A DNA stretch of 64,000 bases from Pempheris klunzingeri (lineage: Eukaryota > Chordata > Actinopteri > Acropomatiformes > Pempheridae), in the NCBI RefSeq assembly GCF_042242105.1, contig NC_092029.1, positions 22,142,885-22,206,884 of the forward strand, written 5' to 3'. The notes below the pieces were generated by a model that was not told the origin of the DNA, ran no database searches, and saw only the letters and a program-made list of their open reading frames with translations. Positions 50,971-60,642 of this stretch are shown here, piece after piece. The position numbers were made by a program, and so were the translations under genes. The number at the start of each line of letters is the position of its first letter. The stretch's first letter is position 1.

Positions 50971-53900
50971 TGTGAGTGTGTGTGTGTGTGAGTGAGTGAG
51001 TGTGAGTGTGACACTCCATAGCAGTGAAGTCCATTTACAAAAGTCAGACAGTGTGTACACACACTCCTCCTCTCTCAGGTGAGCTTCCTACTGGTTCAGC
51101 TGGAGTCAGCTAAAATAACATCACCTGACTTGTTTTGTGGCCTTGTTCTGAATGGCAGTGTTAACCCTCCACCCACCCCCTCCCCCACGGGCACCACACA
51201 CATGCATGTACACACAGTTACCTATTCACAGCACCTGCAGCCTCTATACACACACACACACACACACTCAACAAATCACCCGCCTTTATCCTCCTCGTCT
51301 GGCACACACACATATACCTCTCCCCGTCTACTTCCTACGTTCCTTACCATCCTTGCTGTCCACTGTGGTGGTCACCACCTCCATCTCGTAGGTGTCCCTC
51401 ATCTGTTGCCCCCGGAAGCGGATGAGGTGCTCCATCTCGATGAGATCACTCTCGTCTTCCTCCAGGGGAAGCCAGGTCCCATCAATGAACCACTGGCCCC
51501 TCATCACAGGAATGCGGTCTTGCTCTGAAGGTGACCACATGACGAAAGGTTGTGCCTTATTTACTTCTCTCTCTTAAACAAAGTCCAGCAAACACACACA
51601 CTTTAAATAAAAGGAGGGAACATGAAGAGATGGAAAGATAGATAGCGGGAACATAAAGTTAAAACAGTGAATACGAGTTAGTTTAGAAATAAAAATGATG
51701 TCAAAGACAGAACAGGAGCAGGGATTGAAAACAGTACAATGTGAAACTGTGCTGTCCAGTTTACTGCCACCATCAGGTCTATTAGTGGTTACACTGCATT
51801 AGTAATAACAGTGGAACTAAAACTATTTGACATTATAGTGTTGCTGGTGGGACCAGCTGCATGCAGGATGTTCCTCATGCTAAGACTATGTGTGTGTGTG
51901 TGTGTGTGCGTGTGTGTGTGTGTGTGTGTGTATGTGTCATCAGTCAATCAATATGTCTATAAACTGCAGCTTCTCCACGGTGATGTCGTGAGCTCTAAGA
52001 ATTTTAGATTTTTGACAATTTTCTGACATTTTATTTCCCTATTGATTAAAAAACGAATGATAATGAAAATATTGTTACATTTGACTACATCAGCTACTGA
52101 TGCTGGTAGGGTGCTAGTGATGCTGGTAGGGTGCTACTGATGCTGGTAGGGTGCTAGTGATGCCTCTAGGGTGCTACTGATGCCGATAGGGTGCTGCTGA
52201 TGCCGATAGGGTGCTACTGACGCCGGTAGGGTGTTACTGATGTGGGTACGGTGCTAGTGATGCCTGTAGGGTGCTACTGATGCCGGCAGGGTGCTACTGA
52301 TGCGGGTAGAGTGTTACTGATGCGGGTAGGGTGCTAGTGGTGCCTGTAGGGTGCTACTGATGCCTGTAGGGTGCTAGTGATGCCTGTAGGGTGCTACTGA
52401 TGTGGGTAGGGTGCTAGTGATGTCTGTAGGGTGCTACTGATGTGGGTAGGGTGCTAGTGATGCCTGTAGGGTGCTACTGATGTGGGTAGGGTGCTAGTGA
52501 TGCCTGTACGGTGCTACTGATGCCTGTAGGGTGCTACTGATGCCTGTAGGGTGCTACTGATGCAGGTAGGGTGCTACTGATGCCTGTAGGGTGCTACTGA
52601 TGCCTGTAGGGTGCTACTGATGCCGGTAGGTGCTACTGATGCCGGTAGGGTGCTACTGATGCCTGTAGAGTGCTACTGATGCCTGTAGGGTGCTAGTGAT
52701 GTCAGTAGGGTGCTACTGATGCCGGTAGGGTGCTACTGATGCCTGTAGGGTGCTAGTGATGCCAGTAGGGTGCTACTGATGCCGGTAGGGTGCTACTGAT
52801 GCCTGTAGGGTGCTAGTGATGTCAGTAGGGTGCTACTGATGCCTGTAGGGTGCTACTGATGCCTGTAGGGTGCTACTGATGCCTGTAGGGTGCTACTGAT
52901 GCCGGTAGGGTGCTACTGATGCCTGTAGGGTGCTAGTGATGCCTGTAGGGTGCTACTGATGCCTGTAGGGTCCTAGTGATGCCTGTAGGGTGCTACTGAT
53001 GCCTGTAGGGTGCTACTGATGCCGGTAGGGTGCTACTGATGCCTGTAGGGTGCTAGTGATGCCTGTAGGGTGCTACTGATGCCTGTAGGGTCCTACTGAT
53101 GCCTGTAGGGTGCTACTGATGCCTGTAGGGTGCTACTGATGCCGGTAGGTGCTACTGATGCCTGTAGGGTGCTACTGATGCCTGTAGGGTGCTACTGATG
53201 CCTGTAGGGTGCTACTGATGCCGGCAGGTTATTAGCAGTGCTAATAACAGCTCTATCATCACGGACAGAAATCATTGACATGCTCACGGTTCCAGTAAAC
53301 GGGGTAGCATTCCTTCTCCCGGATGTCCACTTCATACAGCCCCCCTCTCACACACACTGCCTCCACGCTGATGCTGATGTCGTCCGGGTCCTTGATCTCC
53401 TCTGACACCGAGCGCCGCAGCCCTCCGGCCCGCTGCCCGCACGTCTCCGCCCGGACACCCCCACCGTCCACCGCCCCGGTGTCAGGCTGGATGTCGCCGG
53501 ACCTGGCTGCCTCCTTCCCCTCGGGCTCGGCGTCGGACGGGGGGGCGGAGGCGGTCCTGACCTTGTCGGGGTTCTGCTCACAGAACCTCCGATAGACGAC
53601 CTCGATTTTCAAAGAGTCGTGCCCGACGAACGGCTTCCACGTCCGCTTGTCCTCCTTGTAGAACCAGCGGACCTCCTCCGGCCCCAGCTCGGTGACGAAC
53701 TCCCCGCGGTGCCTGGAGCTGTTCGACCGTATGCGCTTCTTGGTGGTGACGTTCCCGTCACTTTCGGTGTAATTTGGGTCGATGGACAGATACGATGAGG
53801 CCGAATATTCCTCCCCAGGCAGGCCCAACATCATGCCATCCTGGGATAACCGGTGCGAGTCTCCCCGTAACAGCGGCAGGTGTCTGTCCAAGTCGGGCTC

Positions 53901-54065
53901 CGCTGGATCCCGGTCCCGGTCCCCGGCAGCGGCGCCGTCTCCCATCGGACTGTCGTCGTAGCCGGACACAAACACATCATTTGCCATGTCCCATTCACTG
54001 CTGCTGACAGAGTTATTCTCCGAGCTCTGCTGGCGGACGGTCGGTTTCTCCTTCACACTGCTCAT
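39276..54065 (-). CDS. ddhd1: phospholipase DDHD1 (phosphatidic-acid-preferring PLA1)
   Basis: Thirteen coding exons, minus strand: 54065-53288, 51524-51348, 50827-50699, 48600-48453, 48373-48264, 47467-47361, 47015-46759, 44982-44907, 44078-43929, 43688-43624, 43309-43131, 40199-39942, 39460-39276. Every intron is GT-AG and phases agree, giving 2,619 nt or 872 residues, close to human DDHD1 (about 900). The enzyme hydrolyses phosphatidic acid and phosphatidylinositol to lysolipids and is linked to mitochondria and hereditary spastic paraplegia SPG28. A conserved [25 protein letters not shown] block starts near residue 127. The lipase nucleophile motif SHSLG puts the catalytic Ser at about 518. 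The C-terminal DDHD domain (about 595-865) keeps its signature residues in DPV (D642), RIDFEL (D819), SHTAYW (H838) and SYDVALF (D846). The exon-1 linker and an acidic Ser/Glu-rich stretch in exon 12 are the divergent parts. The ATG at 54065 has A at -3. Confidence 0.95.
40410..41389 (+). mobile_element. older non-LTR retrotransposon, 5' part (split by nested insertion)
   Basis: The 5' portion shows GGAATGTCACCTCTCTGGTG near 40,601 and, in broken frames from 40,898, the RT-type segments [67 protein letters not shown] and CVCFVDFEH. This is a fish LINE reverse transcriptase; I am unsure whether the clade is RTE-, I/Nimb- or Rex-like. Frameshifts and internal deletions are obvious. Its 3' end reappears at 42,206. 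It lies between DDHD1 coding exons 12 and 11. Confidence 0.65.
41390..42205 (+). mobile_element. L2-like LINE inserted in an older LINE
   Basis: It begins with a short RT segment (PFLSK...[13 protein letters not shown], about 41,392-41,440, with a frameshift, then a DFQSGF-type motif near 41,473). It jumps to the 3' UTR at CTCCCATGATGCACTGGGCT and carries seven 44-bp units (41,618-41,918, one shortened to 38 bp). It ends at TATATAAATAAAGATTGATT and a long GATT array. It separates the two parts of the LINE at 40,410-42,477. Confidence 0.75.
42206..42480 (+). mobile_element. 3' tail of the split older LINE
   Basis: The sequence GCTGGAAAGCGTTGCTTGGG and CTGGGGCGCACTGCTTAGC, followed by ATCCATCCAAGAAAATGGAT and a (GGAT)n tail, is the usual 3' end of the fish LINE whose RT lies at 40,898-41,389. 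Its position right after the L2-like copy supports a nested insertion. Confidence 0.65.
42515..42790 (+). repeat. fish interspersed repeat (non-autonomous DNA-element-like)
   Basis: TATGATATTTTGGAAAACTT, GGTGAATATGAAGCTGATTA, GCTTAGCTTAGCACAAACAC and GGAAGGGGGAAACACC follow the order of a common teleost repeat that carries TTAGCTTAGCATAAAGACTGG. Recognition is by memory. It is intronic in DDHD1. Confidence 0.5.
46446..46541 (+). repeat. pentanucleotide microsatellite (TTGAT)n
   Basis: Nineteen or so near-perfect TTGAT units, with two GTGAT variants, lie in the DDHD1 intron between coding exons 8 and 7. It produces a spurious KSNQI-repeat frame. Confidence 0.85.
48050..48065. promoter_or_regulatory. 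RFX X-box-like palindrome
   Basis: GGTAACCATGGTTACC is a perfect 16-bp palindrome whose half-sites (GTAACC, GGTTAC) fit the X-box bound by RFX transcription factors. It is intronic in DDHD1, and binding is not shown by the sequence alone. Confidence 0.3.
48897..49445 (+). mobile_element. Tc1-like transposon remnant with recognisable terminus
   Basis: The left end, TTACAGTACTGTGCAAAAGT, matches the terminal sequence of a common fish Tc1-like family, followed by TTGGTGTGACCACCCTTTC. Transposase pieces follow: an [24 protein letters not shown] frame near 49,260-49,325, then EIFGCSRR, then AGATCAATACTGTGAGTGTC. The first catalytic Asp region is present, but flanking parts are deleted and the right terminus is not found. 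It lies in the DDHD1 intron upstream of coding exon 4. Confidence 0.75.
49931..49989 (+). repeat. GT microsatellite
   Basis: A GT dinucleotide run with one CG interruption, intronic in DDHD1. It gives spurious CVCVC frames. Confidence 0.9.
50905..51010 (+). repeat. GT/GA-interrupted microsatellite
   Basis: A long GT run with GAGTGT interruptions lies about 80 bp from DDHD1 coding exon 3, on the acceptor side. On the transcribed strand it is CA-rich. Confidence 0.9.
51888..51931 (+). repeat. GT microsatellite
   Basis: A GT dinucleotide run with one CG interruption in DDHD1 intron 1. Confidence 0.9.
52083..53232. repeat. 20-bp minisatellite, about 57 units, in DDHD1 intron 1
   Basis: The unit on the plus strand is CTACTGATGCCTGTAGGGTG with variants CTAGTGA, GCCGG, GTGGG and GTCAG. 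Two units have lost one G. Nested longer periods are visible: 40 bp at 52381-52500, 60 bp at 52681-52860 and 120 bp at 52861-53160. The array ends about 55 bp from the exon-1 donor at 53288. On the transcribed strand each common unit reads CACCCTACAGGCATCAGTAG. Confidence 0.95.
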
Positions 54066-54898
54066 GGTGTGACTGAGGAGGAGGCAGCAGCCCGATAAAA
54101 CAATGATACCGTGTAACACCGGATTAGCGGCTCCTCTGTCCCCAGCTGGAACATCTGTCTACCGTTACCGAGCTGCTCTGACCCCGACTACAGGTTTTAC
54201 CACTATAGACTGAGACTTAAAAACACGTCTAAACGCCACATATTCCTCCTGCTGGCCGGCCTGCTCAGACTGCCGCTCATATTCCCGTTTAGTGGTGATA
54301 AACGCTGGAGTGATGAATGGAGGCTGTAGCTAGGAGGGTAATCTCAGCCGCTCCGAGGCGTCAAGGTAACGAGACACATCTCACTTCCGGTTCAAACATT
54401 CAAAATAAACGCAGCATCAACGAGAGTGGACTAGCGAATCAGTCAGTACACAGCAAAGTAAAAAGGAATGTACATTTACTGAAGACAAAACTGTCTAAGT
54501 GGTTTTGCTGTTGTCATTTTCAGAACATATCCTGCGGCCTGCTCTTTCAGGTTTACTTTAACCTTTAAGCTTTTAATTTGAAGGCATGCTCACAGTCTTA
54601 ATACATTTGTTCTAACTGGCTTTCTCCGGTTCGCTTCATACGTTAGTGTAAACACGGGGAACTAACTCGTTTCGATATGTTTAGCGAGTATAATGCAAAA
54701 TAAAATGACCGTCAGGCTGTTTTGCGGCTAATAATACAGTTGTGCTAGATTTGGAATAACATAATCTGTTGTACACTTTCTATACCTTTTGGGCCACCGT
54801 AGTTTCACCCGAGGAGTTCCTGTCATGGCCGCCCTGGAAAGTGTTTACCAGAGGATTGTTTAATTACTTGGCTTTTTCTGTCACACAAATTCTATGAA
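54066..54898. promoter_or_regulatory. head-to-head (bidirectional) DDHD1/CGRRF1 promoter region
   Basis: The start codons of DDHD1 (minus) and CGRRF1 (plus) are 833 bp apart, and the DDHD1 first exon next to it is strongly CpG-rich (about 53,390-54,000), as in CpG-island promoters. No TATA box was found. GATTAGCGG, TCACTTCCGGTTC (an ETS-like core, near 54,381) and CCGGTTCGC elements occur in between. The transcription start sites are not visible from sequence. Confidence 0.6.
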
Positions 54899-55237
54899 AT
54901 GGCAGCGGTTTTTCTTGTGACCTTGTATGAGTACTCGCCCCTCTTTTACATTAGTGTGGTTTCTTTGTGTTTCGTTGTCACCGCCGCCATGGTGCTCGGC
55001 TGGTAAGTGCTAGCCCAGTTAGCTTAGCCACTGCCCCGGTAACAACAGTGGGGTACAACCAGCTCCCTTTATGCGCACACTCTTCCATCCTCACACACAT
55101 GACCTCCACGTGTATGTGGATGTTGTTATCAGTAAGATTTGGCTCGTGGACATAACTATAAAGCAATACATCGCCGCAGTTCTCTAACATGAATTCTAGC
55201 CAGCTGTAATTACATGTTATACAGTCAGCTGTCATCT

Positions 55238-55270
<33 letters not shown>

Positions 55271-56921
55271 TATCAAACAGCTGACAAAGACAGAAATATG
55301 ATCATATTCGCATTTCTCATACATCATATATGATGTATGAGAAAGTAAACGTCATAAATAAGCTTCGCAAAGATAGACAAAAGTAAATGTGGAGTTATTA
55401 TAAACAAATAGGTGAATATATACCTCACTGTAACCCTGACCAGCAGCATACTAGATACAGGCCAGGTGTTTGTGTGCATTGTCAACAAACACAAATAGTG
55501 CAAAGAATCAATATTAAATAGGTAATAGATTACCTCAAGAAGTGGGTAGTTGTGGCCAGTATGTTCATGCACGGTCTATACAGCATGAAGGTTGTATATT
55601 GACTGTGTTGGATGATGAATGTGTGTGTTTTAAACCATAAAGATGTCATTTATACTTTGTTGTGTCTGCAGGTTTGGCTTTGATGTCCCAGTGATCCTTC
55701 GCAGCTCTGATGAGGCAGAGTCCACACTGCCAACCCCTGAGAAGCAAATGGTTCAGGTGACCAATCCCTTCACGCTGGAGATGGGCTCCGGGCCGGCATC
55801 TGTCACCGGTGAGTGGAGTCTTCATCAGTGGCATAACACAGGAAGTGGGAGGTAGGAGATGGCCTGACCTGGATTTAAAGAGTCTGGGGACGTTGCATGC
55901 TGTCTCCATCCAACAAATATGGTGAAGGTTTACTAGGGAACCCAAAGTACTACACGTTCCACTGTGGTCACTGAACAGCTGCCACATGTGGACCACTGTA
56001 CCTGAATCAGTACCAATATCAGTACCATCAGTACCTGTATCCTTGATACAGGTATCATTTCTGTTTCTGTTTCTGTTGTGGGGCTGGAGGCATTCATGTG
56101 ATTGTATGAAAATCATCAATGAACTTATACGACTATAAATGTGCAAAGTTCCAACTGTATAAATCCAACAATACCTACCTGTTTGTAGCACCCTCATCTT
56201 TTGTGTCCCAGGCAGTGATAACATTAGCAAACACTCCTTGCAGATGGTGTGTCAGTGAGGCCGTGCTGTCTGGAGCCCTGTGTCCTGAGCTGTTTCTGGG
56301 GCTGTGAGGTCAGCGCCCTGCAGAGAGGGCTGCAGGCCCACCAGCACGGCTCCAGGCTCAGCACCCAGCAACACTTCCAGGAAGCCCTGCACCTCCGCTA
56401 CTACCACTGCCAGAGCTTCCGGTATCCTTTACAGTCCTGACAATCACTCACACTCACAAGGATTGCTATAATGACAGGCATATGGCACACACACAGTCAC
56501 ACACACAGTCACACACACACACACATGCAGTCTGTGTACATGTATACATAGAGGTCAGCTCACCTAAATCACAAATGAGCATAAATTGGTGCCTCTGGTT
56601 TATCTGAGCATGCAGATGATATACATGGCAGACTGCTCTGCTGTTGCTTGACGTATACTGAGGTGGCGTCATGGTTATGTCGGTGTTTCCTATGGGAGGA
56701 ATTAGTACTCCACAAAATAACACAAACCAAAATGGACCAAGAAATCATCGGTCATTTCGAAGTTAAGTGCCGCTCTAACAACAGTAATCAATCAAAGCAG
56801 TCAATATTCTAGTTTTATCGTGGTTCCATCATATGTTGTCATGATGGCACAGAGATTTATTTATTATTTGTAGCTTACACACATTGTTCCTACAGTAGCT
56901 CCTGCTGTTAGCCTCTTTGAC

Positions 56922-56956
<35 letters not shown>

Positions 56957-59714
56957 AGAATCGGCAGTGAGGACAGAGAGGAACGACACACACAGATTCC
57001 TGCTGAACGAGGGATCACAGATTTTGGCCCGCTGCCAAGGGGCTGCTACCCTCTTGTGGCTGTGCTGACGCTGGCTGATCCCGAGGCCAGAGACACGTAC
57101 GACATCGTGAGTCCGTCTCCTGTTCCATGAGCTGCTTTAATAATCGACTGCATCAGTTTGTCAGTCTCATCTCCACAGAGACGCCTCCAGGACCTTTAGC
57201 TGAGCTTAGCACAAACACTGAACTGCAGCAAAGCGAGTCAAGAGTGTGTGTGTGGAGTCCCATCGCATCCAGCAGAGCAGCCCAAGCTCTCTAGGAAGAA
57301 AATTAAACAAAAAACCTTGGCACAGAAAGGAGAAACTTCCAAACAAGTGATTCAAAACCACTAATGAAAGAAAGCACTGATGCTGTTTTGTTCTTTCAGG
57401 TGGCCAGTGTGAGCGTACTTCATGTTCCCGATGACAAATACAGCCTTTCTGCGCGGGTTCTCTTTCAGTATCTTCTCACCTCACAAGGGAACATGTATGA
57501 GCTAAAGGTACGTCACCTTCCTTCTTCTCTGTCATACCCACAGTCAGCTTTTCCTCAGGGAGGGGGGGTCAAATCAGCTGATAGACAGTGCATTATTAGC
57601 AAGGTCAACAGAAACAGTGTTTGGAGAAGTAGGCAGAGTGCAGCAACTATCTATCTATCTATCTGTCTATCTATCTATGTTATTTGCATATTGCCAAAGC
57701 ATAACAGCATTATCTCCAGACTCTTTCCATAATGAGCAGCTCAGACCAAACTCTTTAATTAGAGAGAGACCAACGATTCAGGAACCTGAGGGATGAGAAA
57801 AACACAGAAAGGCTCCGGGGGAAGATACCAAGTTAGTAACAGACATTAAAGAGACATGAAGCATCAGGATGGAGAGGAAGAGGAGGAGAGAGGAGCCCAG
57901 TGCATCATGGGAGTCCCCTATAGCAGCATAACTAGGGGCTGGTCCAAGGCCTGATCCAGCCCTGAACTATAGGCTTTATCACTACGGAAGGTTTTTAGTC
58001 TACTCTTAAATGTAGAGAGGGTGTCTGCCCCCCAAACCCAAACTGGAAGGAGATTCCACAGGAGAGGAGCCTGATAGCTGAAAGCTCTGGCTCCATCACT
58101 ACTTTAGAGGACTTTAGGAACCACCAGTAGGCCTGCAGTCTGGGAGCACAGTGCTCTAGTGGGGTAGTACGGTACTATAAGTTCTTTAAGATATGATGGA
58201 GCCTGAACATTAAGAACCTTGTAGGTGAGGAGAAGGATTTTAAACTCTGTTCTAGATTTAACTGGAAGCCAATGAAGAGAAGCCAGTACAGGAGAAATGT
58301 GGTCTCTTCTCTTAGTTCTCATCAGAACAGGAGCAGCAGCGTTCTGGACCAGCTGGAGAGTCTTTAAGGACTTATTGGGGCAGCCTGATAATAAAGAGTT
58401 ACAATAGTCCAACCTAGAAGTGACAAATGCATGCCTTCTCCGTATTAACAGTTTTCATGTAAGTCAAATGTTGAATAATGAAAATCAAACAAAACGCTTA
58501 CATGCAGCCTGTGTAAGGAGTTACTACCCAGCAGCCCGTCCTGTTGTTCAGTGCTTGCACGTGTCAGACGTTCTGAAGTGGCAGCAGAATTTGGTCTAGT
58601 TAAATGTATCAGTGGAATCAGAGCAGAAAACAATGTAAAGTAGCGGTGATGATGCAGGATGACAGTCTTCAGACCTGTCCTCTGAATGACTTACACTCTG
58701 TCTGTACAATGGCACGGTGTGTTGGATCAGTGTGAATGGAAACAGGACCAGAGGTTAAAGGCTGTGAAAGTGACCTCAGAATCACCCTCTCTATGGCCCC
58801 TGTGGACAGGAGGAATAATTCCAGCAGCCAATAATGTAATGAAAACATGTGAACCGTAAAGTGAAGGTCAGGTTAACTGGAGGTCCACAGAGGCCTCTGA
58901 TGGTGGATGTGAACTGAGGACATGATGAGAGAGACAAACTGTGCAGCTCAGGCCAGCATAGGCTGACATTTAGTCCCCCGTGGGTCAGTCTTCAAAGGCA
59001 CCGCATCCTCCATCTCAAATGATACAGCTGGAGAGCATCTTCATCAGACTCTGTGTCCGTCAGAGTCCACAGACTCTGACCTTTGCCCTGACACTATAGT
59101 GGTTATGTTTGAGCCTCAGAACAGTGAACTGTCCCGCTGGGATGGTTCTACAAATAGATCGAGCCATTGTTAGCATAGTGTCATCTCTGCTTTGACGAGT
59201 TCAAGTGTCCCTGTGAGAAACCATGTCCTCCCGTCTCCTGCAGCCTCTCTTCATGTCAGCTGACAGCGGGGGGGTGTCTGGGCCTCCTGATGCAGAGCAG
59301 AGCACCCCACCCAGCGAACCCAACAGTGAGGCCAGCAGAGTGGAGCAGAGTCCAGTGGAGGAGGAGGTGGAGGAGGAGGAGCAGCAGGAGGAGGAGGAGC
59401 AGGAGCAGGAGGAGGAGGAGGAGCAGGAGGAGGAGGAGCAGGAGCAGGAGGAGGAGGAGGAGCAGGAGGAGGAGGAGGGGAAGGAAGAGGCGGAGGGGGA
59501 GAGGGAGGAGGAGGAGGAGGAGGAGGACTGGTCTAAGGGCGGGGGCAGAGACTGTGTGGTGTGTCAGAATGCAGCAGTGAACAGGGTGCTGCTGCCCTGC
59601 AGACACGCCTGTGTGTGTGATAGCTGTGTGTCACACTTCCAGCACTGCCCCATCTGCAGGGCCTTCGTCCTGGAGTCCTTCACCCTGGCACAGGGACCCG
59701 CTGCACCGCTATGA
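54899..59714 (+). CDS. cgrrf1: cell growth regulator with RING finger domain 1
   Basis: Six coding exons: 54899-55002, 55672-55808, 56244-56421, 56959-57106, 57400-57507 and 59244-59714. All introns are GT-AG and phases agree, giving 1,146 nt or 381 residues (human CGRRF1 is about 332). The family is a membrane-anchored RING E3-ligase-type protein that restrains cell growth. It starts MAAVFLVTLYEYSPLFY, and residues about 14-33 form a hydrophobic membrane segment. WFGFDVPVILRSSDEAEST, CFWGCEVSALQRGLQAHQHG and DFGPLPRGCYPLVAVLTLAD are conserved blocks. The C-terminal C3HC4 RING has C328, C331, C343, H345, C349, C352, C359 and C362 (DCVVCQ...LPCRHACVCDSC...CPICR). A Glu/Gln-rich tract at about 264-319 accounts for the extra length. 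The acceptor of exon 4 is preceded by 32 Cs. The ATG has G at -3 and +4. Confidence 0.93.
55238..55268 (+). repeat. CA microsatellite
   Basis: A pure CA run in CGRRF1 intron 1, about 45 bp from the palindrome at 55,313. Confidence 0.9.
55313..55344. repeat. perfect 32-bp palindrome
   Basis: TTTCTCATACATCATA is followed without spacer by its exact reverse complement. It is AT-rich and lies in CGRRF1 intron 1. Such sequences can extrude as cruciforms and are often shortened during cloning. Confidence 0.85.
56925..56956 (+). repeat. poly(C) run of 32 serving as a 3' splice-site tract
   Basis: Thirty-two consecutive Cs lead directly into the AG acceptor of CGRRF1 exon 4. The real length may differ, because homopolymers are poorly resolved by sequencing. 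Confidence 0.85.
57690..58435 (-). mobile_element. L2-like LINE copy, antisense in CGRRF1 intron 5
   Basis: On the minus strand an open frame carries LDYCNSLLSGCPNKSLKTLQ, MRTKRRDHISPVLASLHWLP and KILLLTYKVLN (58,412-58,104), closely matching the frame at 4,155-4,450. 3' UTR sequence follows down to the region next to a (CTAT)n run near 57,651-57,678. Part of the UTR, including the 44-bp units, is missing. Its RT frame is less damaged than in the 3,880 copy (HWLPVKSRTEFK against YWLLVKSRIEFK), so it is probably younger. Confidence 0.8.
59357..59526 (+). repeat. GAG/CAG-type trinucleotide-rich coding tract
   Basis: An imperfect GAG-GAG-CAG array inside the last CGRRF1 exon encodes about 56 residues, nearly all Glu or Gln. 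Antisense frames of poly-leucine across it are artefacts. Confidence 0.9.
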
Positions 59715-60485
59715 CTCCAGACTGAGCCGCTCAGCGCTGGTAAAGCATGACAAAATAATCCCTGACACCAAATCAGCTCTGCTGTAGCAAAAGATAGACA
59801 GAAACGTGGTTTTCACCCTGTGAGCACAGAGGGGACGTAGCCACCGTGACATCACCCATCGGTCTGTAGACTGCTGTCACCATCTTTGTGCTTTGGAGCT
59901 AGAAGTGACGCCTGATTTTTTCCCCCCACCCACATGTTGTGAAGACCCAAGTCAGATTAGGTGTAAACGTAATCCGCCTCTGATTGGTTAGTGAGCAGGT
60001 AGCCCCGCCCTAAAGCCCCCCCTCCCTTCCTGGTGTAGCTTCCTCTAAATGAACATCCTGCTGTGCTGAAGAAGACTGTAAACTAGAGACTGAGAGCAGA
60101 AACTCATCAGAAAATGTTGACTGAGCTGATAAACGGGAGAGAAGTCGCCTCATTTCCTCATTGACTTTGCTAGAGAGGACATCCTCACGTACTGCCACCA
60201 CCGTCTGAGACACTGACCACAGAGAGAAAGATGGAGCAGATCACCATCAGCAGACTTCAGACTGTATCACTCTGAAGTATGCTGCAACAATACAGCTTCT
60301 CTGCATCACATGACTGTACTAATCACATGATGGTATTAATCACATGACTATTACAGTGGACTGAACTAGAACTGAATGAAAAATGTTTCTCACAAATGTA
60401 AATGAGCATGACCTCTTCCACACAGTGTGATCTGTTCCAGTGTTATTTGGAGGTAAACTGTAATTCTTAAATGTTTTAATGTTAA

Positions 60486-60642
<157 letters not shown>

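Noticed and set aside
52083..53232. CRISPR array resemblance
   Set aside because: Direct tandem repeats without unique spacers in an intron of a vertebrate gene; it is a minisatellite.
54066..54119. Upstream extension of DDHD1 with a hydrophobic, signal-like N-terminus
   Set aside because: The extended frame would start at GTG (54119); the first ATG is at 54065 with good context, and DDHD1 proteins have no signal peptide.
59256..59606. Poly-leucine frame antisense to CGRRF1
   Set aside because: Shadow of the GAG-rich coding tract on the other strand.
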